Assembly: GCA_963575745.1 (NCBI GenBank)
Contig: CAUYUJ010014593.1
Location: 122,001-186,000 of the forward strand
Direction: 5' to 3'
Length of the DNA stretch: 64,000 nt
Origin: Prorocentrum cordatum
Lineage: Eukaryota > Sar > Dinophyceae > Prorocentrales > Prorocentraceae
Shown: piece by piece, positions 1 to 10,619 of the stretch
How positions within the stretch are numbered: position 1 is the stretch's first letter
Layout of the letters: the number at the start of each line of letters is the position of its first letter
Program-made: the position numbers and the translations under genes
The notes under the pieces: model-generated
The model's database searches: none
The model's input: only the letters and a program-made list of their open reading frames with translations
What the model was told of the DNA's origin: nothing

Positions 1-177
1 GGCGGCGGGAGAGCCATCGGGACAGGCTCATCCATACAACGTGCAAGCTCGGCCATGGCTGTCCGAAGAGAAACCCACACTCGCCTCCAAGGACGCGCAC
101 GCAATGCTACACCATCCCTGCGCTACCGTGGTGATGTCAGAACTGATTCAACTACGGTGACTTATTGACGGCCCCTG

Positions 178-1125
178 CTAACAAGGCCATTCGCGTCCAG
201 AATATGGGGGGGACAATGCCGCGCGGCCGTCTCGGTCCGTGTAAGTGCTGACCGCAGTGGTCATGTGGTGGAGCTCAGCCTTGCAGAAAACGTCGACCCA
301 CTCAGAGAAGGGGAGGTCGCGATTGCACTGCGCTGTCTCGATAAATCTGTAAGTGCTGCAACAGACGTCTCGTGGATCCCTTGCGACGATCACCACCTTG
401 ATGCCTGCAGGTAGCCAGCCCGGCCACGGCTTTACAGGCAAACTCAATCGGGGATTGAACGTCTTGAAAACGCGCTCGTGAGGTTCCAGCGCCTCACTGT
501 TGAACTCTTCCAGAGAAACCCGACCCTGGGTTACCGCCATTTCCACAAAATGTGGCTTACCCATGTCAACGTCGTCCATCCGACCAGATCCTTTCAATGC
601 AATGATGGCCGCGTGCACCGAGGCTCTGCCAGTCCCGTGCGGGCCTGGCAACCAGACATCTCCATGCCTTGGTTCGAATGCCTCTCGCAAGGAGGTCCAG
701 ACCGAGTCACCAATCAGAGGGCTGTTTGCCATGCCGTTGACCCAACTGTACGGGACAGAAGTACGCGGATGCTCCCAAAGTGGCTCGTCCGCAGTCTTCA
801 GCAGCCTCCAAGTCTGGCCCTCCAGCCCCTGGGGCAAACTGAGCTCCAGGAATTTGGTGCTCGTGGCCTGGTCGCACACGACCCATGTGTCGGGACCTTT
901 AGATCGCAGCTGCCTGAAGAGCATGAACGTGCCCCACTCATCGACGTTGTGCTTAACCCCAATAGTGCTGCCTACCCTGAGTCGGCCCATGAAGGACTGG
1001 ATCAAGCAGTCGTGGAGGAGCTCGCTGGCGCTGCTCGGCTTTGCGACGCAGTGGCGCTCGGCGTCCGACCCGATCACCTCAAAATATGGCGTGGCCACGC
1101 TCTCGAATGCAATTCGCGAACGCAA
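178..1125 (-). CDS. sulfotransferase-like protein, probably one exon of a longer gene
   Basis: This 315-residue open frame has the layout of a PAPS-dependent sulfotransferase, which moves a sulfuryl group from PAPS to an acceptor. The loop WLPGPHGTGR (about residues 158-167) lies where the family has its 5'-phosphosulfate-binding loop. RVFKTFNP (218-225) matches the conserved R-hydrophobic-KTH-P block. KVVIVARDPRDVCCSTYRF (243-261) matches the 3'-phosphate-binding RNP-D-S segment. The usual C-terminal P-loop-like GxxGxxK segment is missing. The frame after CK (about 282) reads less like protein, and AAG|GC there could be a GC-type donor, so the real C-terminus may lie in an exon beyond the window start. 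The KTH histidine is replaced by F. The first 150 residues are not recognised, and the start codon is not secure. The acceptor substrate cannot be guessed. Confidence 0.55.
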   Translation of the reverse strand: MRSRIAFESVATPYFEVIGSDAERHCVAKPSSASELLHDCLIQSFMGRLRVGSTIGVKHNVDEWGTFMLFRQLRSKGPDTWVVCDQATSTKFLELSLPQGLEGQTWRLLKTADEPLWEHPRTSVPYSWVNGMANSPLIGDSVWTSLREAFEPRHGDVWLPGPHGTGRASVHAAIIALKGSGRMDDVDMGKPHFVEMAVTQGRVSLEEFNSEALEPHERVFKTFNPRLSLPVKPWPGWLPAGIKVVIVARDPRDVCCSTYRFIETAQCNRDLPFSEWVDVFCKAELHHMTTAVSTYTDRDGRAALSPPYSGREWPC

Positions 1126-1387
1126 GACAATACGATTTGGCTACACGCCCGATCGCAGCGCCCCACGAAGGCTCCAAGATGGCCCTACGACTGCACGACG
1201 ATGGGCGCAAGAGACCCCCCAGACGGCCAAGAGGACCCAAGACGGCCCAAGAGAGCTCAAAAATTACCTAAAGTGTCCCCAAACCCGACTGCCTGATGTC
1301 GGTGATCTCTCGGACTGCATGAGAACTAGTGAAGAAAAAAGAAATGAAAAATGAAGCGTGTGCCAGCCGTCCTGCTGATCCTCCTCC

Positions 1388-1637
1388 TGCCCATCCTCAG
1401 TATAAACATCACCAACGTCAAAATCATCAACCACATCGTCACCACCGTCACCATAATGATCGCCATGAACATCACCGACATCATCGTCATCCCAGTCACC
1501 ATCCACCGGATGGGTTCGACAGTGCTATGAGAAAGGCCCCATCCACGGGAGGCAGAATGCGAGGCCTGGATACGCACCATCACCATCACCACAACCACCG
1601 TCATCATCGTCATCATTACATCATGAATCAGCATCAG

Positions 1638-1678
<41 letters not shown>

Positions 1679-1785
1679 ACATCATCATCATAATCGTCAT
1701 CATCATCACTGTCAGCACCAACCCCATTATCAGATCATCGTCATCAGCCTCGTCATCATCATCAATATCATTCTGAGCAATCTTT
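1388..1785. repeat. (CAT/CAC)n trinucleotide microsatellite
   Basis: Imperfect CAT, CAC and CGT triplets, with an uninterrupted CAT core near 1,636-1,690. Any His- or Met/Asp-rich reading frame across it is a by-product of the repeat. Confidence 0.95.
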
Positions 1786-2085
1786 TTGCTGCCAATGCAT
1801 GCAGAGATTGAACTCGCCTCAAGATCCATCCGTCGGGGCCACCGCCCCGCTGCAAAACGCTCACAACACGCGCGGCGGACATGCCCTACCGGCGGACCAC
1901 AACATAGCATCGGGAAAACGTGAAAGCACGACAATCCTGAGCAATATGTCTCCTGTCATTGCATGACGAGATTGAGCTCGCCTTCAGAATCAGCCGTCGG
2001 GGCCGCCGCCCCGCTGCAGCGCGCTCAAGACACGTGTGGCGGGTACGCCCCGCCGTCAAGATCACAAGACATGCTCCCGATTTTG
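1767..2085. repeat. two tandem copies of a ~163-bp unit
   Basis: The unit beginning CCTGAGCAAT and running through GAGATTGA-CTCGCC and CCGTCGGGGCC occurs at about 1,767-1,930 and again from 1,931. The copies differ by scattered substitutions. The end of the unit (GACCACAACATAGCA) recurs in diverged form near 8,400-8,450, so the sequence belongs to a dispersed repeat. Confidence 0.7.
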
Positions 2086-2123
2086 CCGAGCAACCTGGCG
2101 GCGCCGACGTAAAAGGAGAAACG

Positions 2124-2905
2124 CTAAACCAACTCTCTTTGGAAGACCTCGGCCGAAACTGTGACTTCAGCACTGTGATAAAGACGTGCCAAAGCCACGC
2201 AAAACTTGCGAGGATACTCAGCTCCCTGCTTGGTTTTGGAACCACCCTGGGGTAAGAAAACAAGGAGCTGCTGATGGGGACGATGGGTCCTACTGCAAAT
2301 GCCCAGTCTGGAACCTATATACCAAGAAGTCCTAAACGGCCCGGGGTTAAGGTCGCCGAAAATTAGACCCGTGTCCTTCTTCAATGGCGCTCCCCACTGT
2401 CACATGGAAGTAACGTGGACATCAACGGCTCTTCCCCGGGCTAAAGCCTTAAACAGGGGGAGCAGCCAGAACCTGGATTTCATAAGGTTCTCGGCGCTCC
2501 AGGGGATACGCTGAGACAGGCACGCACGCGCAAGGGTTGCGATGCAACTATTCAGACGGTTGGAGACTTCGACAATCGCTTGCAAATGGGGCTCGAGGTT
2601 GGGGAGGCCAAGAAGGTGGAGGTCAGAGCGATCAGGCGCGGCCCCGACCCCATGGTCGCGGCAACGCGTGAGTGCGTTGCAAAGAACGCCAGCATGCCGA
2701 CCTCTCACGCGCCCACCACGCACCTGTGACAATATCAGAGTACGGTTGCACGGGCGTGAGGGGTCATACTTTCACCGAGAGTGGTGTCCCACATTAGCAC
2801 AGGCAGCCCTAACTCGGCGACTGCCTTGGCAAAACCTCCCGGGCCTGAAAATGATTCCAGGGTCACTAGCGGGTCGGGCAACCAAGAGGCCACGAAGAGG
2901 GCAGG
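2124..2905 (-). pseudogene. methyltransferase-like domain of DIRS-like element copy 1
   Basis: The minus strand reads LVTLESFSGPGGFAKAVAEL around 2,865-2,805, which resembles a motif I S-adenosylmethionine-binding loop (hydrophobic-E-x-FSGxGG). It is followed by LPVLMWDTTLGESM, like the strand ending in the ribose-binding acidic residue. A stop and frame change follow near 2,730. The next frame contains VLCNALTR, at the position of the PC-x-S-x-R block, and later SAENLMKSRFWLLP, resembling an ENP-x-S-x-LW block. After a further break, GICSRTHRPHQQL continues to about 2,124. The order of these blocks matches cytosine-methyltransferase-like domains carried by dinoflagellate retroelements. Catalysis is unlikely, because the PC pair is altered to LC and the frame is broken. 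Confidence 0.5.
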
Positions 2906-2988
2906 CCGCGCTCGGTTTTGCTTAGAGACAGCAGCGCACAGGCCTCTGCGCGGCGGCGCCGCGCGGCGGGCAGCTTGCGCAGCTGCTG

Positions 2989-3905
2989 TCAGTCGCCCGC
3001 CCTTATCGCGCCTGCGCGCGGACTTTCACGACTTCCAGCGGCTCCGGTGGCGGATCTGCTCGAGGTCCCGCAGGGCGGCGGCGTAGTCGTGGCTCGGGCC
3101 CGAGTGGCGAAGCTGGTAGACGCGGGGCGCCCCGAGCTTCGCCGGCCCCAGGGCGCGCGCGGGCCTGGCGCCAGGCGTTGGCCGCCTCTCTTTGGCGCAC
3201 GGCGAAGAGCGGCGCCGCGGCCCCTCCGCGGCGCCCCTCCGCGGCGCCGCGCCGCCGCCATGGCCAGCAGGCCAGCGCCCAAGCCTGTCTGCCTGTCGAA
3301 ATCGAGCAGCATGGGCGCGTCGAACTCCCCCGTCTCGGACGCCTCGCCAGCCTCCTGGGCGCGCAGGGTCACCGACGCGAAGGGGCGAGCGCCCGTGGCC
3401 GCCACCTTCGGCAGCGCGATGTCCTGCAGCCGGAGTCCGTGGATCACGCCGGGGCGGCCGTAGATCTCGAAGGAGCCAGATCGCACAGGCTTCCGGGATG
3501 TAGCGATGATGGGGCAGATAGTTGATGACCATCGCGACCATCTCTGCGGGGCGGCGCGAAGTTGCGCCATCCCTGGGCGGCCTGCTTGGCGAGGGGCAGA
3601 TCGAACAGTCCAGTCCCGGCGAAGCGCGGGCCCCTCCACGTCACTGCCGCTACTGCGCGGTTGGCGCAGGTCTGTTTTCAACCCTGGTCAAAGGTGGCCG
3701 ATGTAGTCGCGGACCGACGCGTCGAGGTCTGACGGAACCGTCACTGCCCGCCGTCGCTGCTGAAACGAAGAAATCACCCCCCTCGAGCATATCGACGCAA
3801 GCCTGGCGGCCAGCCTGGGCCCTCGCAGACGCCGCGTCGAGCACCGGCACCCACGCTGACGCATCGATCAGACGCGCTCGCTGCCGGGAGGTCGCCAGCA
3901 AGCTC
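2989..3905 (-). pseudogene. tyrosine recombinase of DIRS-like element copy 1
   Basis: The frames switch at least twice. An N-terminal core-binding part reads RAVTVPSDLDASVRDYIGHL (about 3,760-3,700), then LPLAKQAAQGWRNFAPP. The catalytic part follows, with YGRPGVIHGLRLQDIALP where recombinases have the first catalytic arginine region. It ends in VYQLRHSGPSHD (about 3,125-3,090), the H-x-x-R-H box with tyrosine in place of the first histidine, followed by a GRW-like RSRWK. The catalytic tyrosine is not visible. In a live element this enzyme would integrate circular cDNA by site-specific recombination. Confidence 0.55.
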
Positions 3906-3999
3906 GATGCCTGGCGGCCCACTCCCGAGGCCCGGAGGACAGGCAAGGGCGCCGACTCCGAGCTGGAAATGGGGGTCAAACGAGCCAGGCCAGGCGCGA

Positions 4000-5692
4000 G
4001 CAGCACCCCGTCCAGGGCCGCCGGGGGCCGCCTGCGAGGATGGCCCTGCAGCAGCCCGGAGCTCATCGCGGGCGGCAGCAAAACTTGCACGAAATGGAAC
4101 ATCTTTGACACCGTATGGAAGGATATGGAATGTACTTGGGCCTGGAAGCTGCTGGGGGTCGAGCGCGCTGCTGTCTGCAAAGACGCCCCTGCTGACGGTT
4201 GCCATAGGGCCGCGCCGTGCCGCTGCATGCCCCACCTCCCGTGCCTCTGTGCGTAAGTGATGCTGCTCTGGCCGCTGCGCGTGATAATGTGCTTCCCCTC
4301 TGTTGCGTTCATGGTCGTGCCCTCCATGCTCCTCCCCTCCTTGAACCGCCCGTGCATGTGAAAGCCCGTGCCCGTGCAAGCGCGTGCCAGCGCGGGCCTT
4401 CTGGGGCTCCCTCCTCGGGGCCCGCCCTCATCCTCGAAGCCGCAGAGACCAATTCAAGAAAGCCCCCCAAGACGAGCCACCTCTCGCCGCGGTTCCGAGA
4501 AGCCCTCAGAGCACGACGAACGTGGCAGAGGACAGCGCGGGCCTCGAGGACAGGCGCGCCCTCGAGACGACCCGACTTGCGACGCCCAGCGACTTCGAAA
4601 TCTGTCCAACATTTTCTTCGACACCTCGGGGTAAGCGAGCGGGCCCCGCTCCGCGGGCGGGCCAACGGGCCGGCCGTCGAACCCAGCACGGCATACTCGC
4701 CCGCGCTGTCACTGAGGTGCTCCTCGTGGGTGACGCCAAGCCCGCGTCGCTTCAGCTCTGCCATCGCGCGCGAGACGGAGTCGCGGACCACGAGCGCGTC
4801 GTGGCCCATGCTGAACAACAAACTGTCGACGCACTCGAGGTGGCAGGCGGGCCAGAGCGGCGGCGCCGGGCGGCCGTCTCAGGAACGGGTCTCATTCCCA
4901 CAGCCAGCGGCCTCGGCCGCTCGCCCCATGACGGGCTGACACCACCACATGGCCCACGATCAGCCCATGGGCACCACCCTCAGGCGCGGCCAGAGCCTCG
5001 TGGAGGCCCTGAGGCTGACGGCGCCAAGGCGAGTGATGCCTAAATCGCTAGCTCGAACAGGCCTGAGAATGATGTGCGAGCGCAGCTGCTCGGGCCGCTC
5101 CAGGTGGTAGAAGGCGCCCAGCAGGCCGGCGCCCTCGACAGTGAGCAAAGCATCCCAATCGGCCATCTCGAGCGTACCGAAGGCGCCGCCAATGGCCAAA
5201 CGAACCGCCAAATGCTCGGTGAGCACCTCATCCGGCCGACGGCAATCCGCGACCATGCGGAAACGCCCACCTTTCTTCTTAACGGAAAACATCCCGGCCC
5301 TCACGCCTTCCCCCAAATGGAAATCGACGAGGTGCCGCTCGTGCAGCAGCTGCGCAAAACTGGACCAGGTACGGAGCTGCGCCGAAGACGGGCTGCAACC
5401 ACGCTCGGATCGAGCACGCTCTGATGAACGAACTGTTCGACCTCAGCTTGCCCGCCCGCCCCCGCGCTTCCGCCGGGGGCACGGGGGCCGAGCTGACGCC
5501 GGGCAAGGAGTCCCGAACTGCGACTGCTCGAAGGCGCAGGCGGCCCCGGCTACGCGAAGCTGCGCTAGCGCTTCTGCGGGGGAAAGAGACGAGGGCGGAG
5601 CGCCGAGATGCCGCGCGGACTCGCCGATGCGGGCATGGCGCTGGCTCTGAGCAAGCGAAGGGCCACGCAGCGCGCAAGACGGTCGCGACCAC
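4000..5692 (-). pseudogene. reverse transcriptase with RNase H-like tail of DIRS-like element copy 1
   Basis: The finger/palm start GMFSVKKKGGRFRMVADCRR (5,290-5,230) is the K-x-G-x-R-hydrophobic-VD-R-N type seen in DIRS and Ngaro reverse transcriptases. RVVPMG (about 4,975-4,960) then SWAMWWCQ matches the PMG-W-S-x-A block. CVDSLLFSMGHDALVVRDSV (about 4,840-4,780) lies where the YxDD catalytic box belongs; it reads CVDS, so the second aspartate is lost. SFAAARDELRAAAGLLQGHP and the following stretch (about 4,110-4,000) resemble the connection to RNase H. Several frameshifts separate the blocks, and no active enzyme is encoded. Confidence 0.55.
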
Positions 5693-5873
5693 ATGTCATC
5701 GAAGGGTCGCGAAGCCAACTGAGTGCGCCCACGCACCGGAGCACGTCATTGCAGACGCCGCGTCTCCGACCAATCCTCCGCCTCGCCCCCTGGCGAACGA
5801 AGCCGCGGCAGCCTTATCCAGGGGCCACTTGGCGGAAGGATGCGGCAAAGGGAAGATGCCCCGGGAACAGCGC

Positions 5874-6755
5874 CTACCAATGCCGCGCACATCTCGAGCG
5901 CAAGAGGGCTCGCGCTGAAAGCCCGAGCGGAGGGGTGAGGCACTCCACTCGCGCTGGCACCCACTCCGATGCCGACGCACGCCCGAGAAAGCCGCCTGCT
6001 CCACCAGACTCATCCTGCCTCCGATGCCCCTGCTCTCGGCGTCCTTGACCTTGTCCCAGTGCGCAAACTCGATGGTCTGGAGCCTCCTGAAACTCATCTC
6101 GATGCTGATCAAGTTCGACCCGACCAAGGAGGTCCTGGCAGGTGGCTGCCTTGATCTGCTGGCACAAGTGGCGGTGCTCCTGCACCCCCGAGTCGGTGGC
6201 CCCCAACTTACATATCTGACTGAAATTCTCGCGATGACCCTCGATCCGAAGGCCATCCCTACGGAGGTAATTCATGCGCGGGGCCGCCGTCCCCGGGCCC
6301 GGGGGAGTCCAAACGGAGCCGAAGTCCTCCTCTCGACCATCTTGTGCCATGGCGCGCACCCGCGGCCCTGCGCGTCGCGGGCGACGGGGAGGGCCCCCGC
6401 GTCGGCGTCGACCGCCTTCCCGAAGAAAGACTCGAGCGCCGCTGGCGGCGCCGGTTCCGAGGAGGCCCTGCCCGTCGGGTGGCACGTGGATGTCGCGGTT
6501 CTGGGCTCGCGCCGCCGTGGGAACATGCCCTGGCACCTCGTCGCCGCTGCGATAACCGCCCTCGCAGGCGGCCGCGCGCCACGTCCCCGCCGGGCCGCGT
6601 TGGCCAGCGGCCGCCCCCGCCGGCGCCGCCCCGCGAAGCTCGCCCAGGGCTGGGCCAGCAGGCGCGACAGGCACCGCGGCAGCGCCACCTCCAGGCGCCA
6701 CCAGCAGACGGAGGTTTGCCGGCAGCCCTAACCTCATGCCCGTGAGAATAAACAC
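5874..6755 (-). pseudogene. gag-like region, C-terminal half, of DIRS-like element copy 1
   Basis: Two overlapping frames carry a pattern recurrent in dinoflagellate retroelement polyproteins: PWHKMVEEEDF then GPGTAAPRMNYLRRDG, KLGATDSGVQEHRHLCQQI, SIEMSFRRLQTIEFAHWDKV and ESRGIGGRMSLVEQAAFSGV (about 6,345-5,990). No function has been shown for this region as far as I know; it sits upstream of reverse transcriptase where a capsid-like protein belongs. The frame shifts between the QEHRHL and RRLQTIE blocks, consistent with decay. Confidence 0.45.
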
Positions 6756-6829
6756 TAGGGGATAATAAAGTTCGGGGTTCAGGGAGAGATAATAAAAGTA
6801 GCCCAGCAGACCTCAGCATAATCTCGAAG

Positions 6830-7545
6830 TAAGAGATCATCAAGAGGAGACCAAGCCGAGCACGTGTTGAGACATCCTTGGCGTTTAGTTTTTCATAGAA
6901 ATATCCTCAACAATGGCTTATCTCTCATGAAAACTGTTCGTTGTAAGTGCTCGTGTAGGGTAGCTCATGCGCCTCAATTTCCATGGATAATCAACCCCAG
7001 AGATAAAAAAGTTCAGGCGAGCGCGGGGACAGAGAGAAATATAAAAGAAGAAGAATACAGTTGAAGAATAATAAGAAAGAAGAAGAAGAGGAGAAAAAGA
7101 AGAGGACGAAGAAAAGGAAACATCCAAAGTTCCAAATCTATCAATTTTAATTTACAAGCGCTTTATGAAAATTGATTTTTTAAAGTGCTCGTGTAGGGTA
7201 GGTAGCTCATGTGCTTCATTTCCCATGGATAATCAACCCCAGGGATAAAAAAGTTCAGGCGAGCGTGAGGACATATAGAAATATAAAAGAAGAAGAAAGT
7301 AGAATAATAATAAGAACATTGCTCGTTTCGTTTGAGTCTGCCTCCCAAAATTATTGGTTTCGCTTGACACATCCTGAAAAGTGTGATCGCTTCGCTTGAT
7401 GTTGCTATATCAACATCGCTTGATGTTGCTATCTCAACATAGCGTTTCGAGGTGATAATGAAGTTCGGCCTCAGCGCTCGCCGCCCAATTTGAATTTTGT
7501 ATAGGGCGACGATAATCAACTCTAAAGACTGAAGGGGGGGGTCCC
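6830..7545. other. AT-rich insertion inside the gag-like region, with two direct repeats
   Basis: Base composition changes abruptly to AT-rich between the two gag-like halves. A segment of about 125 bp, from GTGCTCGTGTAGGGTAG through GATAATCAACCCCAG to AAATATAAAAGAAGAAGAA, occurs at about 6,948-7,075 and again at 7,185-7,318 in the same orientation. No protein is recognised. It may be a later insertion or the remnant of an intron or non-autonomous element. Confidence 0.6.
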
Positions 7546-7552
7546 TTTATTA

Positions 7553-8340
7553 TCATCGGCATGCGGTTAGGTTGCTGACAACGCGGGCCCGCCGACTGCA
7601 CTCGGCCATCGCCGCCTGCCCCGCCTCCGCCGTCAGCTGCCCCAGCTCGACGTCGGTCGGCTCCGCTCGGAACCGATGCGCCTGACTGGCCGCGATGCCA
7701 GGCGGAGGCGGGTTGAAGGCGCCGAAGCGCGCCGCCTGCGCATCTGGGTTGTTTGCGAGAGCGAAGATGCGCAGGTTGCCGTCCGCCGCGTCGACGACGC
7801 GGTCAGCTTCCGACATCGCCACCAGGTCCAGATTCAAAGGCTGGCGCCGCGCCACCTAGCCGGCGTAGTAGACGCATGCCCATCGCGTCGTCGCGAGAGC
7901 CGCCGTTGCCCAGGCCCGCGAAGCTGCGGCTGCGAGGGGGGACGAATGCCGCAGCGCACCGCCGCGCAGCAACGCCCCAGGCAAACCGACGCGGCCGCGG
8001 AGCCGATCGCGCCGACCAGCAGCCCCGAGCCCAGCGCACGGACGTCCACCGACGTCGGGCACCCAGCCTCCAGCCGCCGGGGCAGCTGCCTCGGGCCCGG
8101 CCGGCCCGAGCGCAGGCCGGGGGGCCGCGCGCGCGGCGCGCGCCAGGCCGGCGGGCGCCGGGCAAGGGGCCGCCGCTGGGCAGGCCACGGGCGGCGCCTC
8201 CGCGCGCAGCGGGATCGCGGGGCTTTGTAGCGAGCGCCCCGGGCAAGGCGCGGGCGCGACGCGCGCCGGGGAACGCGCGGGGCGCGGCGTCGTGCAAGAT
8301 GGCGCCTGCGGGCACCTCGCGAGGCATGATACCACCCCAA
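7553..8340 (-). pseudogene. gag-like region, N-terminal half, of DIRS-like element copy 1
   Basis: One frame has a hydrophobic stretch, ALGSGLLVGAIGSAAASVCL (about 8,040-7,980), that could span a membrane. In another frame, LVAMSEADRVVDAADGNLRI, PPPGIAASQAHRFRAEPTDV and LGQLTAEAGQAAMAECSRRA (7,830-7,580) follow. A hydrophobic segment followed by a short DGD-like motif and an acidic helix is a layout I recognise from polyproteins of multicopy dinoflagellate retroelements. Continuation into 6,755-5,874 is broken by the AT-rich insertion. Confidence 0.4.
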
Positions 8341-8344
8341 TCAG

Positions 8345-8455
8345 AGCGCGGTTAGTGAGCCTCTCACACACACTCGAGACCTGAGCGACATCAAACGGCG
8401 GCGGCCCACAAGATAGCACCGGAAGCCCGTGAAATCACCACAATGTCGCATCCCC
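8345..8455. repeat. diverged copy of the end of the 1.77-2.08 kb repeat unit
   Basis: GGCGGCCCACAAGATAGCA followed by CCGTGAAATCACCACAAT parallels GGCGGACCACAACATAGCA and CGTGAAAGCACGACAAT at about 1,889-1,935, in the same orientation. Only about 55 bp align by eye. Confidence 0.45.
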
Positions 8456-8542
8456 CCTTCCCCGATTCGTGGCCGGAGCGGCAGACTGGAGAAGAGAAAG
8501 GCCAACTTTTTCCATAACGTCGATGCTCACGGTCACTGGCGC

Positions 8543-9547
8543 TTAGAAGTCAGGGCCGACCGTCGGCGCTCGCCCATGCGCCCATAGCTGGCCCTCTGGC
8601 CGTTCTTGCCAAGAAAAATACCCAACAATGAAGCCCCCGCCCCCTACCTTGACAATGACCCCAGGGCGCAGTTTAGAACATGTGTGGCTGTAGCACGCGT
8701 AACCAGATTGGCCCTGCTGCCCGGGAGCGCGCGGCCCTTGCGACGGCGGGCCGGCCCGAGCGAACATGGGGAAGCGCAAAACCAAAATGCCGCGCGCAGA
8801 AAACCAGGAAGAGGCGGCAACTGCGAAACTGCTGCCCGGCGCGACCGACAAGCAACCGCCAAAATAAAGCGTCGGCCACCACTGCCTGCCACGCGCAACA
8901 ACGTCGACGCACCAGCGATTGAGCAATCCCTGCCCGCCCGCAGGGATTGCGAGGCCCACGCGGCCCTCGCGAACCACTTGCGCCGGAAGGTCGAGGCAGT
9001 CTGCCGTCACAGCGATATGCGCGCACGGCTGCAACGTGTCATCTGCGGTGCCATGTCCAGACGACGCGACAACAAGTCGAATATCATGGTCACGCGCGCG
9101 CAACCAGACACATAGCAATGCGCTATGGCAAATTGACATGACATGCGGTAGAGCCGCGAGGAGCGGCACAGTCTGAAACAGAGCGACGATGGCACCAGTG
9201 GCCTGGGTCATTGCCCTGCACCTCGCAAGAATCACAAAGTTCAAACACAATGGCGCGGCTGTAACAGTCGCCGCGCTATCATGTAGAGACACCAGCATGG
9301 CCACGGCCGCGGACATTGCCGCGTGCCAGTCACAACCCGCGCGCATTGCCAGCGACGTGGCCACTGGCAAATGAACCTGCCCATCGGCATGCGCATCGCA
9401 AAAACAGCAGCCGCACTGCCGCGGCAAAGGCGCACGCGGGGCCCCCCATCGGGAGGCACCTGTCAGCAGTGAGCAGATCCACAAACCTCGACGCACCATG
9501 GCCGCGCGAAGAGCTACTCGCGCAGCCCCTCGCACTGCGAAGTGCAC
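8543..9547 (-). other. 334-codon open frame, unassigned
   Basis: A long minus-strand frame rich in Ala, Cys and Arg, with some hydrophobic runs. No family motif was found and the opposite strand is also widely open, as expected for this GC content. It fills the space between the DIRS-like element and the family A repeat at 10 kb. It is listed so the stretch is accounted for, not as a supported gene. Confidence 0.12.
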
Positions 9548-10019
9548 AACCAGAGGGGGCCATGCTCATATCCGAGTAGGCTAAGGCGTGGTAGTCGCCA
9601 TGGGTGCGCCCTTGCGGCGCGGTCATATACGCGCGCTGTGACTTAACGCGCCCGCCCGCGCATTGGGCAGTCAACGCGCGCTGGCATCTGCGTGGCTTCA
9701 CAGCGCTTGGAAATGCAGTGCCAGGGCCAAGCGAGACGAGCGGCGACCGCAACGCATTCGGCGATGCGACAGAGCACGAACGTTTGTCTCACGCGAGACA
9801 CTCGCTGAAATAAATCGCGCGCGCTCGCCGCCTTCGAGCCGCAATGGCAGCGGGTCGCGCGCGCCGCGCGCGGGGGGGGGGGCGCGGTGGAGGTGCTATG
9901 GGTGGGAACACACCGCGGCAAGTATTGCCCGGGCGCCGCGGGATCTCGCGGCGCAAGATCGGGGTAAATAAATCGCACCACGAGGGGCGACGCCACGAGC
10001 GCGCGGCGAATCCTGCCGG

Positions 10020-10510
10020 TCGTCTGAGCGTAGGTGGTCAAATGCGGCTCCTTTTCCAACCCCCTTTCCCCATCGGGGGCCCCCCCGCCCCCTGCCGCTG
10101 GACCTGGCCAGGGCGCCCCGATGGCCCTAGATGGCTCCCCGAGATGGCTCGGCGGCCCAATCTGGCCACCAAGACGCCTCAAGAGGCCCCGAGACCGCTC
10201 CCAGACGGCTCCGAGCGGCCACGGGGCCTCCCTGGGAGGCCTCCAGAGGCGCCGAGACCGCTCCAAGACGGCTCCGAATGGCCGCGGAGCATCTCCAAGA
10301 AGCCGCTAGGAAGCCGTAGCCCTTAAAATTCCTAGAGAACATCAATGATGTTTGCCTTCTCGCTTTTTCGCCGCCGACTGCCGTCCGAAGCCTCGAGACA
10401 GCTCCGTGAAGGCCCCCGCGGGCCCCGAAAGGCCCCAACGGGCCCCAAGCCGTCCCAAGAGCGCCCAGGCGCGCTCCAATAACGCCCCAAAAGGGACCCA
10501 AGTGGCGAAG
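10020..10510 (-). repeat. family A dispersed repeat, partial copy
   Basis: GAGCGTAGGTGGTCAAATG, a GC-rich block with CCCCTTTCCCC, and then a degenerate array of CCAAGACGGCTCCGAG-type words parallel the copy at 50,430-51,260 (same orientation) and the inverted copy at 37,466-38,325. The array part is much shorter and more diverged here. Confidence 0.5.
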
Positions 10511-10619
10511 TTTGAGGCTCCGGGAAAGGGGGGAGCGTCGGTCCGCGGGGCCACCTGCGACGACGGCCGCGCGGGCCGGGGGCCGCCGTCGACCCGGCCG
10601 CGAAGGTCGCCGCGCGGTT

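Larger units (their letters stand above)
2124..8340 (-). mobile_element. decayed DIRS-like tyrosine-recombinase retroelement (copy 1)
   Basis: Read on the minus strand from high to low coordinates, fragments appear in the order gag-like (8,340-5,874, interrupted), reverse transcriptase with RNase H-like tail (5,692-about 4,000), tyrosine recombinase (about 3,905-2,989) and methyltransferase-like domain (about 2,905-2,124). Each part is described separately. Frame changes between and within parts show the copy is dead. No terminal repeats could be defined by eye. The recombinase instead of a DDE integrase is the reason for the DIRS-like call; pairing with a methyltransferase-like domain is also known from DIRS elements. 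Confidence 0.6.

Noticed and set aside
1329-1934. His-rich and Met/Asp-rich proteins
   Set aside because: They are translations of the (CAT)n microsatellite on either strand.
2451-2728. Plus-strand open frame containing GDFDNRLQMGLEVGEAKKVE
   Set aside because: It lies antisense to the methyltransferase-like domain, which has ordered motifs on the minus strand. It has no start codon.
10314-10335. Second spliced-leader relict (CCGTAGCCCTT)
   Set aside because: Only the first eight bases match the leader; the TTTTGGCTCAAG half is absent.
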